Positions 1 through 4,766 of a DNA stretch of 11,177 nt are shown piece by piece. Positions within the stretch are counted from its first letter, which is position 1. Every line of letters starts with the position of its first letter. A program made the translations under genes and the position numbers. The stretch covers positions 1 through 11,177 of the forward strand of contig JAIYAJ010000547.1 in the NCBI GenBank assembly GCA_027489105.1, read 5' to 3'. This stretch comes from Zymomonas sp. (GTDB taxonomy: Bacteria; Pseudomonadota; Alphaproteobacteria; Sphingomonadales; Sphingomonadaceae). The notes beneath the pieces are model-generated. The model was not told where the DNA came from. It searched no databases and was given only the letters and a program-made list of their open reading frames with translations.

Positions 1-1
1 C

Positions 2-22
2 GAAGCCGGCTTCAACTTCTGA
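2..22 (+). CDS. C-terminal end of an outer-membrane protein, probably a TonB-dependent receptor (partial)
   Basis: Only the last six codons and a TGA stop are in the window, reading E-A-G-F-N-F. A C-terminal phenylalanine preceded by alternating hydrophobic and aromatic residues is the known signature that the BAM machinery recognises on outer-membrane beta-barrels. TonB-dependent receptors of sphingomonads very often end this way. The SDR and GntR genes that follow fit a catabolic cluster with its own receptor. The frame is chosen because it ends in a stop just before a hairpin. So little is visible that any other beta-barrel protein, or a chance reading frame, remains possible. Confidence 0.45.
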   Translation, partial: EAGFNF

Positions 23-28
23 CGCGAC

Positions 29-61
29 AAGGGTGGCCGGGCTCGTCCCGGCCACGTCCTT
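29..61 (+). terminator. Hairpin downstream of the partial outer-membrane protein gene
   Basis: A perfect 9-bp stem (GTGGCCGGG at 33-41 pairing with CCCGGCCAC at 47-55) closes a 5-base loop. A further four A/G to C/T pairs (29-32 with 58-61) extend it across a 2-base bulge. It sits seven bases after the stop of the upstream gene and before the SDR ribosome binding site. No T-tract follows, so it is not a textbook intrinsic terminator. It could end the upstream transcript or protect its 3' end. Confidence 0.4.
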
Positions 62-78
62 CGGGAAATGACCGCTTC

Positions 79-83
79 AGGAG
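79..83 (+). promoter_or_regulatory. Shine-Dalgarno site that fixes the SDR start
   Basis: AGGAG lies 8 bases before the ATG at 92. The in-frame ATG at 68 lies upstream of this site and has no comparable site of its own. This supports 92 as the start. Confidence 0.65.
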
Positions 84-91
84 ATGACGGC

Positions 92-847
92 ATGAGACTG
101 CTGGGCAAGAGCGCACTCGTCACCGGCAGCAGTTCCGGGATCGGCGAGGCGGTCATCCTGGCCTTCACCCGCGAAGGCGCTTCCCATCTGATCGTAAACT
201 ACCCCGATGAGGGTGAACGCGAGCGGGCCGAGGCGGTGGCGCAGCGCGCGACCAAACTCGGCGCCCAGGCTATCGCCCTGCAAGCCGATGTCAGCGACGC
301 CGATGCTGTCGCGGCAATGGTCGCGAAGGCTGAGGCTTTTGCCGGCAAGATCGACATTCTCGTCAATAATGCCGGTATCGGCCATGCGGACGCGGTCGAA
401 AGCCTGTCGATCGAAACCTGGGACCGCGTGATCGGCGTCCATCTGCGTGGAACCTTCCTCGTCACCAAGGCCGTATTACCGGGCATGTATGCGCGCAACA
501 GCGGCCGCATCATCAACACTGCATCACAACTCGCCTATAAGGGCGCGCCGGGACTTTCGGCTTACACGGCCGCCAAGGGGGGCATATTGTCCTTCACCCG
601 ATCGCTGGCGCTGGAGATCGGCGAACGCAGGTTGCGGGTGAACTGCGTGGCGCCCGGCGCGACGCGGACGCCTATTCTCGATGCGGTGCCGGTGGCGGTG
701 CTGGAGGCTGTGCGCGCAGCAATTCCGACGGGCCGGATCGCCACGGTCGAAGATATCGCTCCGGCCTATGTCTTTCTCGCCTCGAGCGACGGAGACCATT
801 TTCAGGGACAGTGTATCAGCCCCAATGGCGGAGATCAGTTTCTCTAG
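92..847 (+). CDS. Short-chain dehydrogenase/reductase (SDR family, classical type)
   Basis: This is an NAD(P)-dependent oxidoreductase of about 251 residues, the usual length of classical SDRs. Seen in the sequence: the coenzyme-binding glycine motif TGSSSGIG at residues 11-18, NNAG at 92-95, catalytic Ser145, and Y-x-x-x-K with Tyr158 and Lys162. A V-N-x-x-x-PG segment near residue 195 and a GQ-x-I-x-PNGG tail match the family. The fourth member of the catalytic tetrad, usually Asn, is His117 (V-H-L-R-G), a replacement that occurs in some SDR branches. The second beta strand ends V-N-Y as in glucose-1-dehydrogenase-like SDRs. The substrate cannot be told from sequence. The start at 92 is preferred over the ATG at 68 because AGGAG is 8 bases upstream and the family N-terminus (L-x-GK-x-ALVTG) then begins at once. 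It lies between a probable receptor gene and a gntR gene, which suggests a role in an inducible catabolic pathway. Confidence 0.9.
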   Translation: MRLLGKSALVTGSSSGIGEAVILAFTREGASHLIVNYPDEGERERAEAVAQRATKLGAQAIALQADVSDADAVAAMVAKAEAFAGKIDILVNNAGIGHADAVESLSIETWDRVIGVHLRGTFLVTKAVLPGMYARNSGRIINTASQLAYKGAPGLSAYTAAKGGILSFTRSLALEIGERRLRVNCVAPGATRTPILDAVPVAVLEAVRAAIPTGRIATVEDIAPAYVFLASSDGDHFQGQCISPNGGDQFL

Positions 848-898
848 GTTGGAACGGGTAGAAAGGGCGGAAAGGCCTTGGTAAGGGCGCCGTCTCGG

Positions 899-911
899 TT
901 CGTATACAATT
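899..911. promoter_or_regulatory. Candidate GntR operator centred on GTATAC
   Basis: A GTATAC hexamer (902-907) lies in a T-x-GTATAC-x-A context 18 bases upstream of the gntR ATG at 926. Short palindromes with this type of core are typical operators of FCD-type GntR repressors. The palindrome is imperfect outside the core. A binding role, probably autoregulation, is inferred from position and form only. Confidence 0.35.
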
Positions 912-925
912 CGCCGCGGGGACAG

Positions 926-1585
926 ATGTCGAAATCATCCGAACAGGCCTATCGACTGATCCGCGGCGCGATCCTGCAGGGTCATTTTCCTGCTGGCCAG
1001 TTCGTTCCCGAGGACGAGTTCGCGCAATATTGCGGCATGTCCCGTACCCCGGTGCGCGAAGCGATTGCCCAGCTGGTCGCGGAAATGCTGCTCCAGCGCT
1101 CGGACACCAACCGCGTCTTCGTGCCGGTCTGGTCCGACGAGGATTATGAAGAGCTGTTCACGCTGCGCGCCTATCTGGAAGGTCATTGCGCACAACGTGC
1201 GGCGCGATTCATCACGGATGATCAGATCGACGAGCTCAAGAGCCATTATGCCTTTATCGACCGCGCGATAAAGCGACGGCCCGATGCCAGCGTGTCCGAC
1301 TTCGTCGAAGGAAACCGGCGCTTCCACCGTGTCCTGATGCGCGCGGCCCAGTCCGAGCGGCTGAACCAGCTGATGCAGCTGGTGGTGAACCAGATCGTGA
1401 TCCACCGCACGGCCGAACGCTATTCGGCCGAAGACATGGCCCGCAGCCAGAGCGACCATTTCGATCTGATCACCGCGCTCGAGGCGCATGACGCCGAATG
1501 GGCCGGGTCGATCGCGACCAGCCACATCCGGCGCGCGGCCGGCGCCTATCGGCAAAATCGCGACCGGCTGGCCAACGGGGAATGA
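926..1585 (+). CDS. GntR-family transcriptional regulator, FadR/FCD subfamily
   Basis: This is a 219-residue DNA-binding regulator. Residues 5-65 form the GntR winged helix-turn-helix, with the hallmark P-E-x-x-x-A-x-x-x-x-x-S-R-T-P-V-R-E-A stretch at about 28-46. Residues from about 75 on form an all-helical FCD ligand-binding domain. Its expected metal or ligand residues are visible: an N-R-R-F-H segment near residue 115, and later D-H-F and S-H-I-R histidines. Members bind a small organic acid, often a pathway intermediate, and release their operator. The ATG at 926 is preferred to a TTG at 878, since family members begin close to the S-x-x-A-Y-x-x-I-R segment. A purine-rich GGGGA lies just upstream, and a GTATAC palindrome falls before this ATG rather than inside the gene. 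It follows the SDR gene by 78 bases on the same strand, so the SDR gene and the receptor gene are likely targets. Confidence 0.9.
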   Translation: MSKSSEQAYRLIRGAILQGHFPAGQFVPEDEFAQYCGMSRTPVREAIAQLVAEMLLQRSDTNRVFVPVWSDEDYEELFTLRAYLEGHCAQRAARFITDDQIDELKSHYAFIDRAIKRRPDASVSDFVEGNRRFHRVLMRAAQSERLNQLMQLVVNQIVIHRTAERYSAEDMARSQSDHFDLITALEAHDAEWAGSIATSHIRRAAGAYRQNRDRLANGE

Positions 1586-1614
1586 CCGGGCGGTCGTAAG
1601 GCCGACCGCCCCGG
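1586..1614. terminator. Hairpin between convergent genes, probable bidirectional terminator
   Basis: GGGCGGTCG (1588-1596) pairs perfectly with CGACCGCCC (1603-1611) around a 6-base loop. Two outer C-G pairs (1586-1587 with 1613-1614) add to it across a 1-base bulge. It fills the whole 32-base gap between the gntR stop and the stop of the convergent dioxygenase gene. It has no T-tract on either side, so the terminator role rests on location and stem strength. Confidence 0.5.
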
Positions 1615-1617
1615 CCA

Positions 1618-2538
1618 TCAGATGGCGAGCCCGATGGTCGCCGTGGCGGTGTAGCCAGCCGACGCACTGCCCGACATCGTCAGGGTCTGCGCAGCGATCT
1701 GGGCGGCGGTATTGTCGCCGAAAACATTGTCGCTGGCGATCGTGACATTGGTGAGGTTGCGCGAACTGGTGCTGTAGCCGCTGGTCGCGTAGGCCGCCGT
1801 GCATTCGTCGCGGGGCATCGCCAGCTGCGAGATCAGGGCCGATGCCCGTCCGCTGGTCGCGCCGGCGAGGCTGCTGAAAACCTCGAAGTGGATATGCGGA
1901 TAGCGGCCGGCATAGCAGCCGGGGAAGATCGTCGTGAAGGTGACCTGCCCGCTCGAATTGGTGACCTGGATACCGCGCAGATAGCTTTCGGTCGGCAGAT
2001 CGTAGAGCGAATATTCGCCATTGGCGTCGCAATGCCAGATGTAGATGGCATAGTTGGACAGCGCGGCGCAGCTGGCGTTCACATTGACGATGGTCAGCGT
2101 GATATCGACCCGTACGCCACTGGCGGTGGTGCTGCTGTTGAGGAAGCTCGATCGGATGTCGCTGCGCACCGCGCTGCTGAGGGTCAGCACGTTGCTGGTC
2201 GACCCGCTCGAACTGTTGGTGCCGTCGGCCGGGTAAGGGCCGTTCGTCTCGCTCGACGCCGCGACGCAGCTGCCCGAGGAGGTGCTGCCCGTGCCTGTGC
2301 TGGTTCCGCTGCCGGTCGAGGTGCCCGATCCCGTTGAGGTGCTGGAGCCGGTCGAGGTCGAGCTGTCGGTGGACGAGGTGGAGGAGGACGAATCGCCGCC
2401 GCCGCAGCCTGCGAGCAGGGCGGTAACGCCGGCGCCGGCGAACAGGCCCAGCGCTCTGCGCCGGCCCAATAGCTGGCGGCTCATGGTCTCCAGATCGCGG
2501 GCGAGGCCGTGATCGTGATCGTCGTCATGGTGGGTCAT
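1618..2538 (-). CDS. Tat-exported lipoprotein with an intradiol ring-cleavage dioxygenase domain
   Basis: This 306-residue protein begins with a His/Asp-rich stretch. A twin-arginine signal follows (RRR at 26-28, hydrophobic core 29-43) with lipobox L-L-A-G-C, so Cys45 would be lipidated after export. Residues 49-90 are a Ser/Thr/Gly spacer. The rest is an intradiol dioxygenase domain related to protocatechuate 3,4-dioxygenase and catechol 1,2-dioxygenase, starting with E-T-N-G-P-Y-P at 97-103. All four non-haem Fe(III) ligands of the family can be assigned: Tyr176 (N-G-E-Y), Tyr209 (P-G-C-Y), His215 and His217 (H-I-H). Export through Tat fits a protein folded with its metal before transport. 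Intradiol enzymes cleave catechols between the two hydroxyls, but the natural substrate of the extracytoplasmic branch is not clear to me. GGAG lies 5 bases before the ATG. It is codirectional with the response regulator gene upstream, 119 bases away. Confidence 0.85.
   Translation of the reverse strand: MTHHDDDHDHGLARDLETMSRQLLGRRRALGLFAGAGVTALLAGCGGGDSSSSTSSTDSSTSTGSSTSTGSGTSTGSGTSTGTGSTSSGSCVAASSETNGPYPADGTNSSSGSTSNVLTLSSAVRSDIRSSFLNSSTTASGVRVDITLTIVNVNASCAALSNYAIYIWHCDANGEYSLYDLPTESYLRGIQVTNSSGQVTFTTIFPGCYAGRYPHIHFEVFSSLAGATSGRASALISQLAMPRDECTAAYATSGYSTSSRNLTNVTIASDNVFGDNTAAQIAAQTLTMSGSASAGYTATATIGLAI
2269..2394 (-). repeat. Low-complexity Ser/Thr/Gly-coding repeat in the dioxygenase gene
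   Basis: This stretch encodes residues 49-90, made almost only of Ser, Thr and Gly. Degenerate tandem units of the type T-S-T-G-S-G recur about every six residues. It forms a flexible spacer between the lipidated Cys45 and the catalytic domain. The number of units may vary between strains through slippage. Confidence 0.75.
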
Positions 2539-2556
2539 GGTAGCTCCGTCACTGCT

Positions 2557-2582
2557 TCGGAGCGGCGATCCTGCCGCTCCGA
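2557..2582. other. Perfect 10-bp stem-loop ahead of the dioxygenase gene
   Basis: TCGGAGCGGC (2557-2566) pairs fully with GCCGCTCCGA (2573-2582) around a 6-base loop. It lies 18 bases upstream of the dioxygenase ATG, between that gene and the response regulator. Without a T-tract it may be a terminator for the regulator transcript, a transcript-stabilising 5' structure, or an operator-like inverted repeat. Confidence 0.45.
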
Positions 2583-2599
2583 TGCGGTGACCTTCAGCG

Positions 2600-2635
2600 C
2601 CGGCCTTTGCCTGTGAATGTCAGGCCTTTTGCCGG
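2600..2635. other. Two-tier stem-loop downstream of the response regulator gene
   Basis: An outer stem CCGGC/GCCGG (2600-2604 with 2631-2635) encloses an inner stem GCCTG/CAGGC (2609-2613 with 2621-2625). The arms also carry a direct repeat, GGCCTTTGCC and GGCCTTTTGCC. It lies 22 bases past the regulator stop in the direction of its transcription. A terminator or processing role is possible but weakly supported. Confidence 0.25.
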
Positions 2636-2657
2636 TGATGCTACATTGTTGCGGTGG

Positions 2658-3380
2658 TCAGCGCTCGACGATGGGCGCGAACATATAGCCCTCGTTGCGC
2701 ACGGTCCGGATCAGGTCCTGTCCGCCCTGGCCACCCAGTTTGCGGCGCAGGCGGCTTACCTGTACGTCGATCGCGCGATCATAATGTTCGCTGTCCTCGC
2801 CGCGGGCGAAATCGAGCAGCTGATCGCGCGTCAGCACGCGCCGGGGGTGTTCGACAAAGGCACGGAGCAGGCGAAACTCGCCGTCGGACAAAATTATGGG
2901 GTGGCCCTGTGGATCGTTGAGAGTCCGCAAGTTCGCGTTCATGCGCCAACCGGCGAACTGCATGTCGCCTTCCGCGCGCGGCGCCGCCCCGGCATTCGCG
3001 GCGGAATCCGCCTTGCGGCGTCGCAGGACGGTCCTGATCCGCGCCAGCAATTCGCGAGGGTTGCAGGGCTTTGCCAGATAATCGTCTGCGCCGAGTTCGA
3101 GCCCGACGATCCGATCGACGTCGGTCCCGACCGCCGACAGCATGATAACCGGCGGCCCCGCGTTGCGCTGAAGTTCGCGCAGAGCCGAAAGGCCGTCCTC
3201 GCGCGGCATCATCACGTCCAGCACGATCAGGTCATAGGGTTGTCGGGCGAGCAGCTCGCGCATCTCGATCGGGTCTCCCGCCGTGTCGGTTCGGAAGCCG
3301 TGCTTGTCCAGAAAGGAGGACATGAGCGTGCGGATGCCCGGATCGTCGTCGACGATGAGAATGCGGGTTTCCAGATCCAT
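2658..3380 (-). CDS. OmpR/PhoB-family two-component response regulator (orphan in this window)
   Basis: A 240-residue regulator with a receiver domain at 1-120 and a winged-helix DNA-binding domain at about 145-240. Receiver residues are all present: acidic pocket Asp11-Asp13, phospho-acceptor Asp55 in L-D-V-M-M-P, Ser82, and Lys104 in K-P. The linker after it (N-P-R-E-L-L-A-R-I-R) is OmpR-like. The recognition helix R-A-I-D-V-Q-V-S-R-L-R-R-K-L and the C-terminal G-Y-M-F wing are typical. Phosphorylation should drive dimerisation on direct repeats in DNA. No histidine kinase gene is visible on either side. The start is uncertain: ATG codons at 3380, 3401 and 3425 share the frame and none has a clear Shine-Dalgarno site. 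I chose 3380 because the receiver fold begins five residues later. It is divergent from the virB operon and upstream of the dioxygenase gene, so either could be a target. Confidence 0.9.
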   Translation of the reverse strand: MDLETRILIVDDDPGIRTLMSSFLDKHGFRTDTAGDPIEMRELLARQPYDLIVLDVMMPREDGLSALRELQRNAGPPVIMLSAVGTDVDRIVGLELGADDYLAKPCNPRELLARIRTVLRRRKADSAANAGAAPRAEGDMQFAGWRMNANLRTLNDPQGHPIILSDGEFRLLRAFVEHPRRVLTRDQLLDFARGEDSEHYDRAIDVQVSRLRRKLGGQGGQDLIRTVRNEGYMFAPIVER

Positions 3381-3447
3381 GCGGTGCAGAATGGCGTTCA
3401 TCCGCGACGAATGCCAGCGCAACATCGCCGGGATTTTTCAATCGGCA

Positions 3448-3464
3448 CGGTCTGGACCCGGTCT
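3448..3464. promoter_or_regulatory. Direct repeat CGGTCT-N5-CGGTCT, candidate response-regulator box
   Basis: Two identical hexamers lie with an 11-bp start-to-start distance, one helical turn. This is the spacing known for PhoB- and OmpR-type tandem half-sites. They lie between the OmpR-family gene and the virB operon. Binding is inferred, and a 6-base repeat at one given spacing can arise by chance. Confidence 0.3.
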
Positions 3465-3549
3465 TTGCAAAACAGACGCTACATTGCTGCGACCCGACTG
3501 AAATCTGCCGGCAAAACGACTCGCCCATCTTCGGTTCCGCACAGTGAAC

Positions 3550-3554
3550 GGGAG
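3550..3554 (+). promoter_or_regulatory. Shine-Dalgarno site that selects the virB1 GTG start
   Basis: GGGAG lies 7 bases before the in-frame GTG at 3562. An earlier in-frame GTG at 3544 lies upstream of this site. Confidence 0.55.
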
Positions 3555-3561
3555 TATCAAG

Positions 3562-4224
3562 GTGATCCGCATCGACAGCAGGCATCGGAAAGGGATGGGG
3601 AGACTGGCAGCAGGCGCAATCCTGCTCTCCCTGTCCGCCTGGGCTCCGGCCCGGGGCGATGTTCTGGAGATCGACCCCGATGGTTCCATCCGCGCGATCG
3701 CCGGCCCCGGACCCCAACGCCTGGCCGCGCGATCCTCCGGGGATGTCGAGGGAGCGTCGCTCCCTGACGTCGCCGTCCCCGCCGAAGCGATCATCGGCCA
3801 GCTTTCGAACCGCGCCCCGGTCCCCTTTGCGGCGAAGCTGGTCGAGATCGCGGAGGCCAATGATCTCAGCCCGGCCCTGCTCGAAGCGCTGGTGTGGCAG
3901 GAAAGCCGCTGGCGCCACGACGCTATATCCTCGGCCGGGGCCATAGGCCTGGCGCAGCTGATGCCGGCCACGGCGCGCTCGCTGGGCGTCGACCCGCGCG
4001 ACCCGATCCAGAACCTCGCTGGTGGCGCGCGCTACCTCCGCCAGCAGCTCGACCTGTTCGACGGCGACGTCGAAAAGGCGCTTGCCGCCTATAATGCCGG
4101 GCCCGGTCGGGTCCTCAAGGCCGGCGGCATCCCTCCCATCCGCGAGACCCGTGCCTATGTCGACGCGATCGTCGGCCGGCTCTCGACCTCGCCCACCCAC
4201 AATCTTTTCACGCAAGGAGAATGA
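3562..4224 (+). CDS. virB1: VirB1-like lytic transglycosylase of the type IV secretion system
   Basis: This periplasmic muramidase of 220 residues opens peptidoglycan so that the secretion channel can be assembled. Residues 1-32 look like a signal peptide: basic start, hydrophobic core around 15-28, A-P-A-R-G before a likely cleavage. The SLT catalytic domain fills about residues 85-205. It has the catalytic Glu114 in Q-E-S, G-L-A-Q-L-M-P at 129-135, A-Y-N-A-G-P-G at 176-182 and a later E-T-R-A-Y segment, all family hallmarks. The segment between is Pro/Ala-rich and probably a linker. The GTG start at 3562 is chosen for its GGGAG site, with an ATG at 3595 as an alternative. It is the first gene of the operon, and its stop codon is embedded in the start region of virB2. 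A generic housekeeping transglycosylase is unlikely given the neighbours. Confidence 0.9.
   Translation: MIRIDSRHRKGMGRLAAGAILLSLSAWAPARGDVLEIDPDGSIRAIAGPGPQRLAARSSGDVEGASLPDVAVPAEAIIGQLSNRAPVPFAAKLVEIAEANDLSPALLEALVWQESRWRHDAISSAGAIGLAQLMPATARSLGVDPRDPIQNLAGGARYLRQQLDLFDGDVEKALAAYNAGPGRVLKAGGIPPIRETRAYVDAIVGRLSTSPTHNLFTQGE
4214..4219 (+). promoter_or_regulatory. Shine-Dalgarno site deciding the virB2 start
   Basis: AAGGAG stands 7 bases before the ATG at 4227 but only one base before the ATG at 4221. The second ATG is therefore the likelier initiator. The site lies within the last codons of virB1, so the two genes are probably co-translated. Confidence 0.65.
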
Positions 4225-4226
4225 CG

Positions 4227-4469
4227 ATGCAGGCGGATCCCCAGGGTTCCGGCCCGATCCTCGCCGCCCTCGGCTGGCTGCAGGGCACGTTGCTCGGCAA
4301 TGTCGCCACCGCCGTGGCGGTCATCGCGGTGGCGATGGTCGGTTTCATGATGCTGAGCGGACGGATCAACTGGCGCTTCGGCGCGACGGTGATCCTCGGC
4401 TGCTTCATCCTGTTCGGTGCCAGCGCGATCGTGAGTGGAATACAGTCCGCCGCGCTGGTCGCGCGCTGA
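4227..4469 (+). CDS. virB2: VirB2/TrbC-family T4SS pilin subunit
   Basis: A small membrane protein of about 80 residues (82 if the ATG at 4221 is used). It has two hydrophobic helices at about 23-44 and 52-70, joined by a short polar turn with S-G-R-I-N-W-R. This two-helix hairpin with a basic cytoplasmic loop is the VirB2/TrbC pilin layout. The position between virB1 and virB3 is the canonical one. Unlike Agrobacterium VirB2, there is no long cleavable signal peptide ahead of the first helix. Only about 22 moderately polar residues precede it, so the protein may be used nearly unprocessed. In the family, subunits sit in the inner membrane before being extracted into a pilus. Confidence 0.85.
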   Translation: MQADPQGSGPILAALGWLQGTLLGNVATAVAVIAVAMVGFMMLSGRINWRFGATVILGCFILFGASAIVSGIQSAALVAR

Positions 4470-4476
4470 GGCCGCC

Positions 4477-4755
4477 ATGCTCAGCCGAGCCCCCGTCTTT
4501 CGCGTCCTGACCCGACCGCAGATGTTCGGCGGCGTCACCTACAGCTTCTTCATCGTCAACCTCGCGGTGACGACCGAGGCCTTTCTGGTGACACGCAGCT
4601 TCTGGGCGCTGCCGGCGGCGCTGGGGGTCCACGCCTGCGGCTATCTCGCCTGTTTGCGCGAACCGCGCATCTTCGACCTGTGGCTGACGCGCGTCAGCCG
4701 CTGCCCCCGCACCCGCAATTGGCGGCGCTGGGGCTGCAACAGCTACGCGCCTTGA
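4477..4755 (+). CDS. virB3: VirB3 inner-membrane T4SS protein
   Basis: A 92-residue protein opening with the VirB3 pattern: a hydrophilic start, R-V-L-T-R-P-Q-M-F near residues 8-16, then two hydrophobic segments at about 18-37 and 42-58 and a basic C-terminal half. VirB3 partners the VirB4 ATPase at the inner membrane and in some systems is fused to it. Here the two are separate but the virB3 stop codon overlaps the virB4 Shine-Dalgarno site. The ATG at 4477 has GAGG nearby and starts the conserved part. An in-frame ATG at 4435 would overlap virB2 and is not favoured. The C-terminus is Arg- and Trp-rich and less conserved. Confidence 0.85.
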   Translation: MLSRAPVFRVLTRPQMFGGVTYSFFIVNLAVTTEAFLVTRSFWALPAALGVHACGYLACLREPRIFDLWLTRVSRCPRTRNWRRWGCNSYAP

Positions 4756-4766
4756 GGAGATCTGGC

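Larger units (their letters stand above)
3381..3561. promoter_or_regulatory. Divergent promoter region between response regulator and virB operon
   Basis: This 181-base gap must hold the promoters for the regulator (- strand) and for the T4SS operon (+ strand), because the genes on each side point away from it. It is locally less GC-rich than its surroundings, with A/T runs near 3433-3438, 3464-3472 and 3500-3515. I could not assign -35/-10 boxes with confidence. It contains the direct repeat at 3448-3464 and one copy of a 14-base word also found just past the regulator gene. Confidence 0.5.

Noticed and set aside
935..2032. Open frame on the - strand across gntR and the end of the dioxygenase gene
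   Set aside because: It runs across two well supported genes and the hairpin between them, and shows no protein family features.
2269..2394. CRISPR-like or non-coding tandem repeat
   Set aside because: The periodicity follows codons for Ser, Thr and Gly inside an intact reading frame and has no spacer structure. It is a protein linker.
2609..2630. Hairpin followed by CTTTT on the + strand as an intrinsic terminator
   Set aside because: The stem is only 5 bp and no + strand gene ends just upstream. The genes on both sides are on the - strand, where no T-tract follows.
2607..3767. Open frame on the + strand opposite the response regulator
   Set aside because: It has no motif and is antisense to a complete receiver and DNA-binding domain. 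It also runs into virB1 in another frame.
4435..4476. Upstream in-frame ATG for virB3
   Set aside because: It would overlap the end of virB2 and add 14 residues without VirB3 similarity. The ATG at 4477 starts directly ahead of the conserved block.
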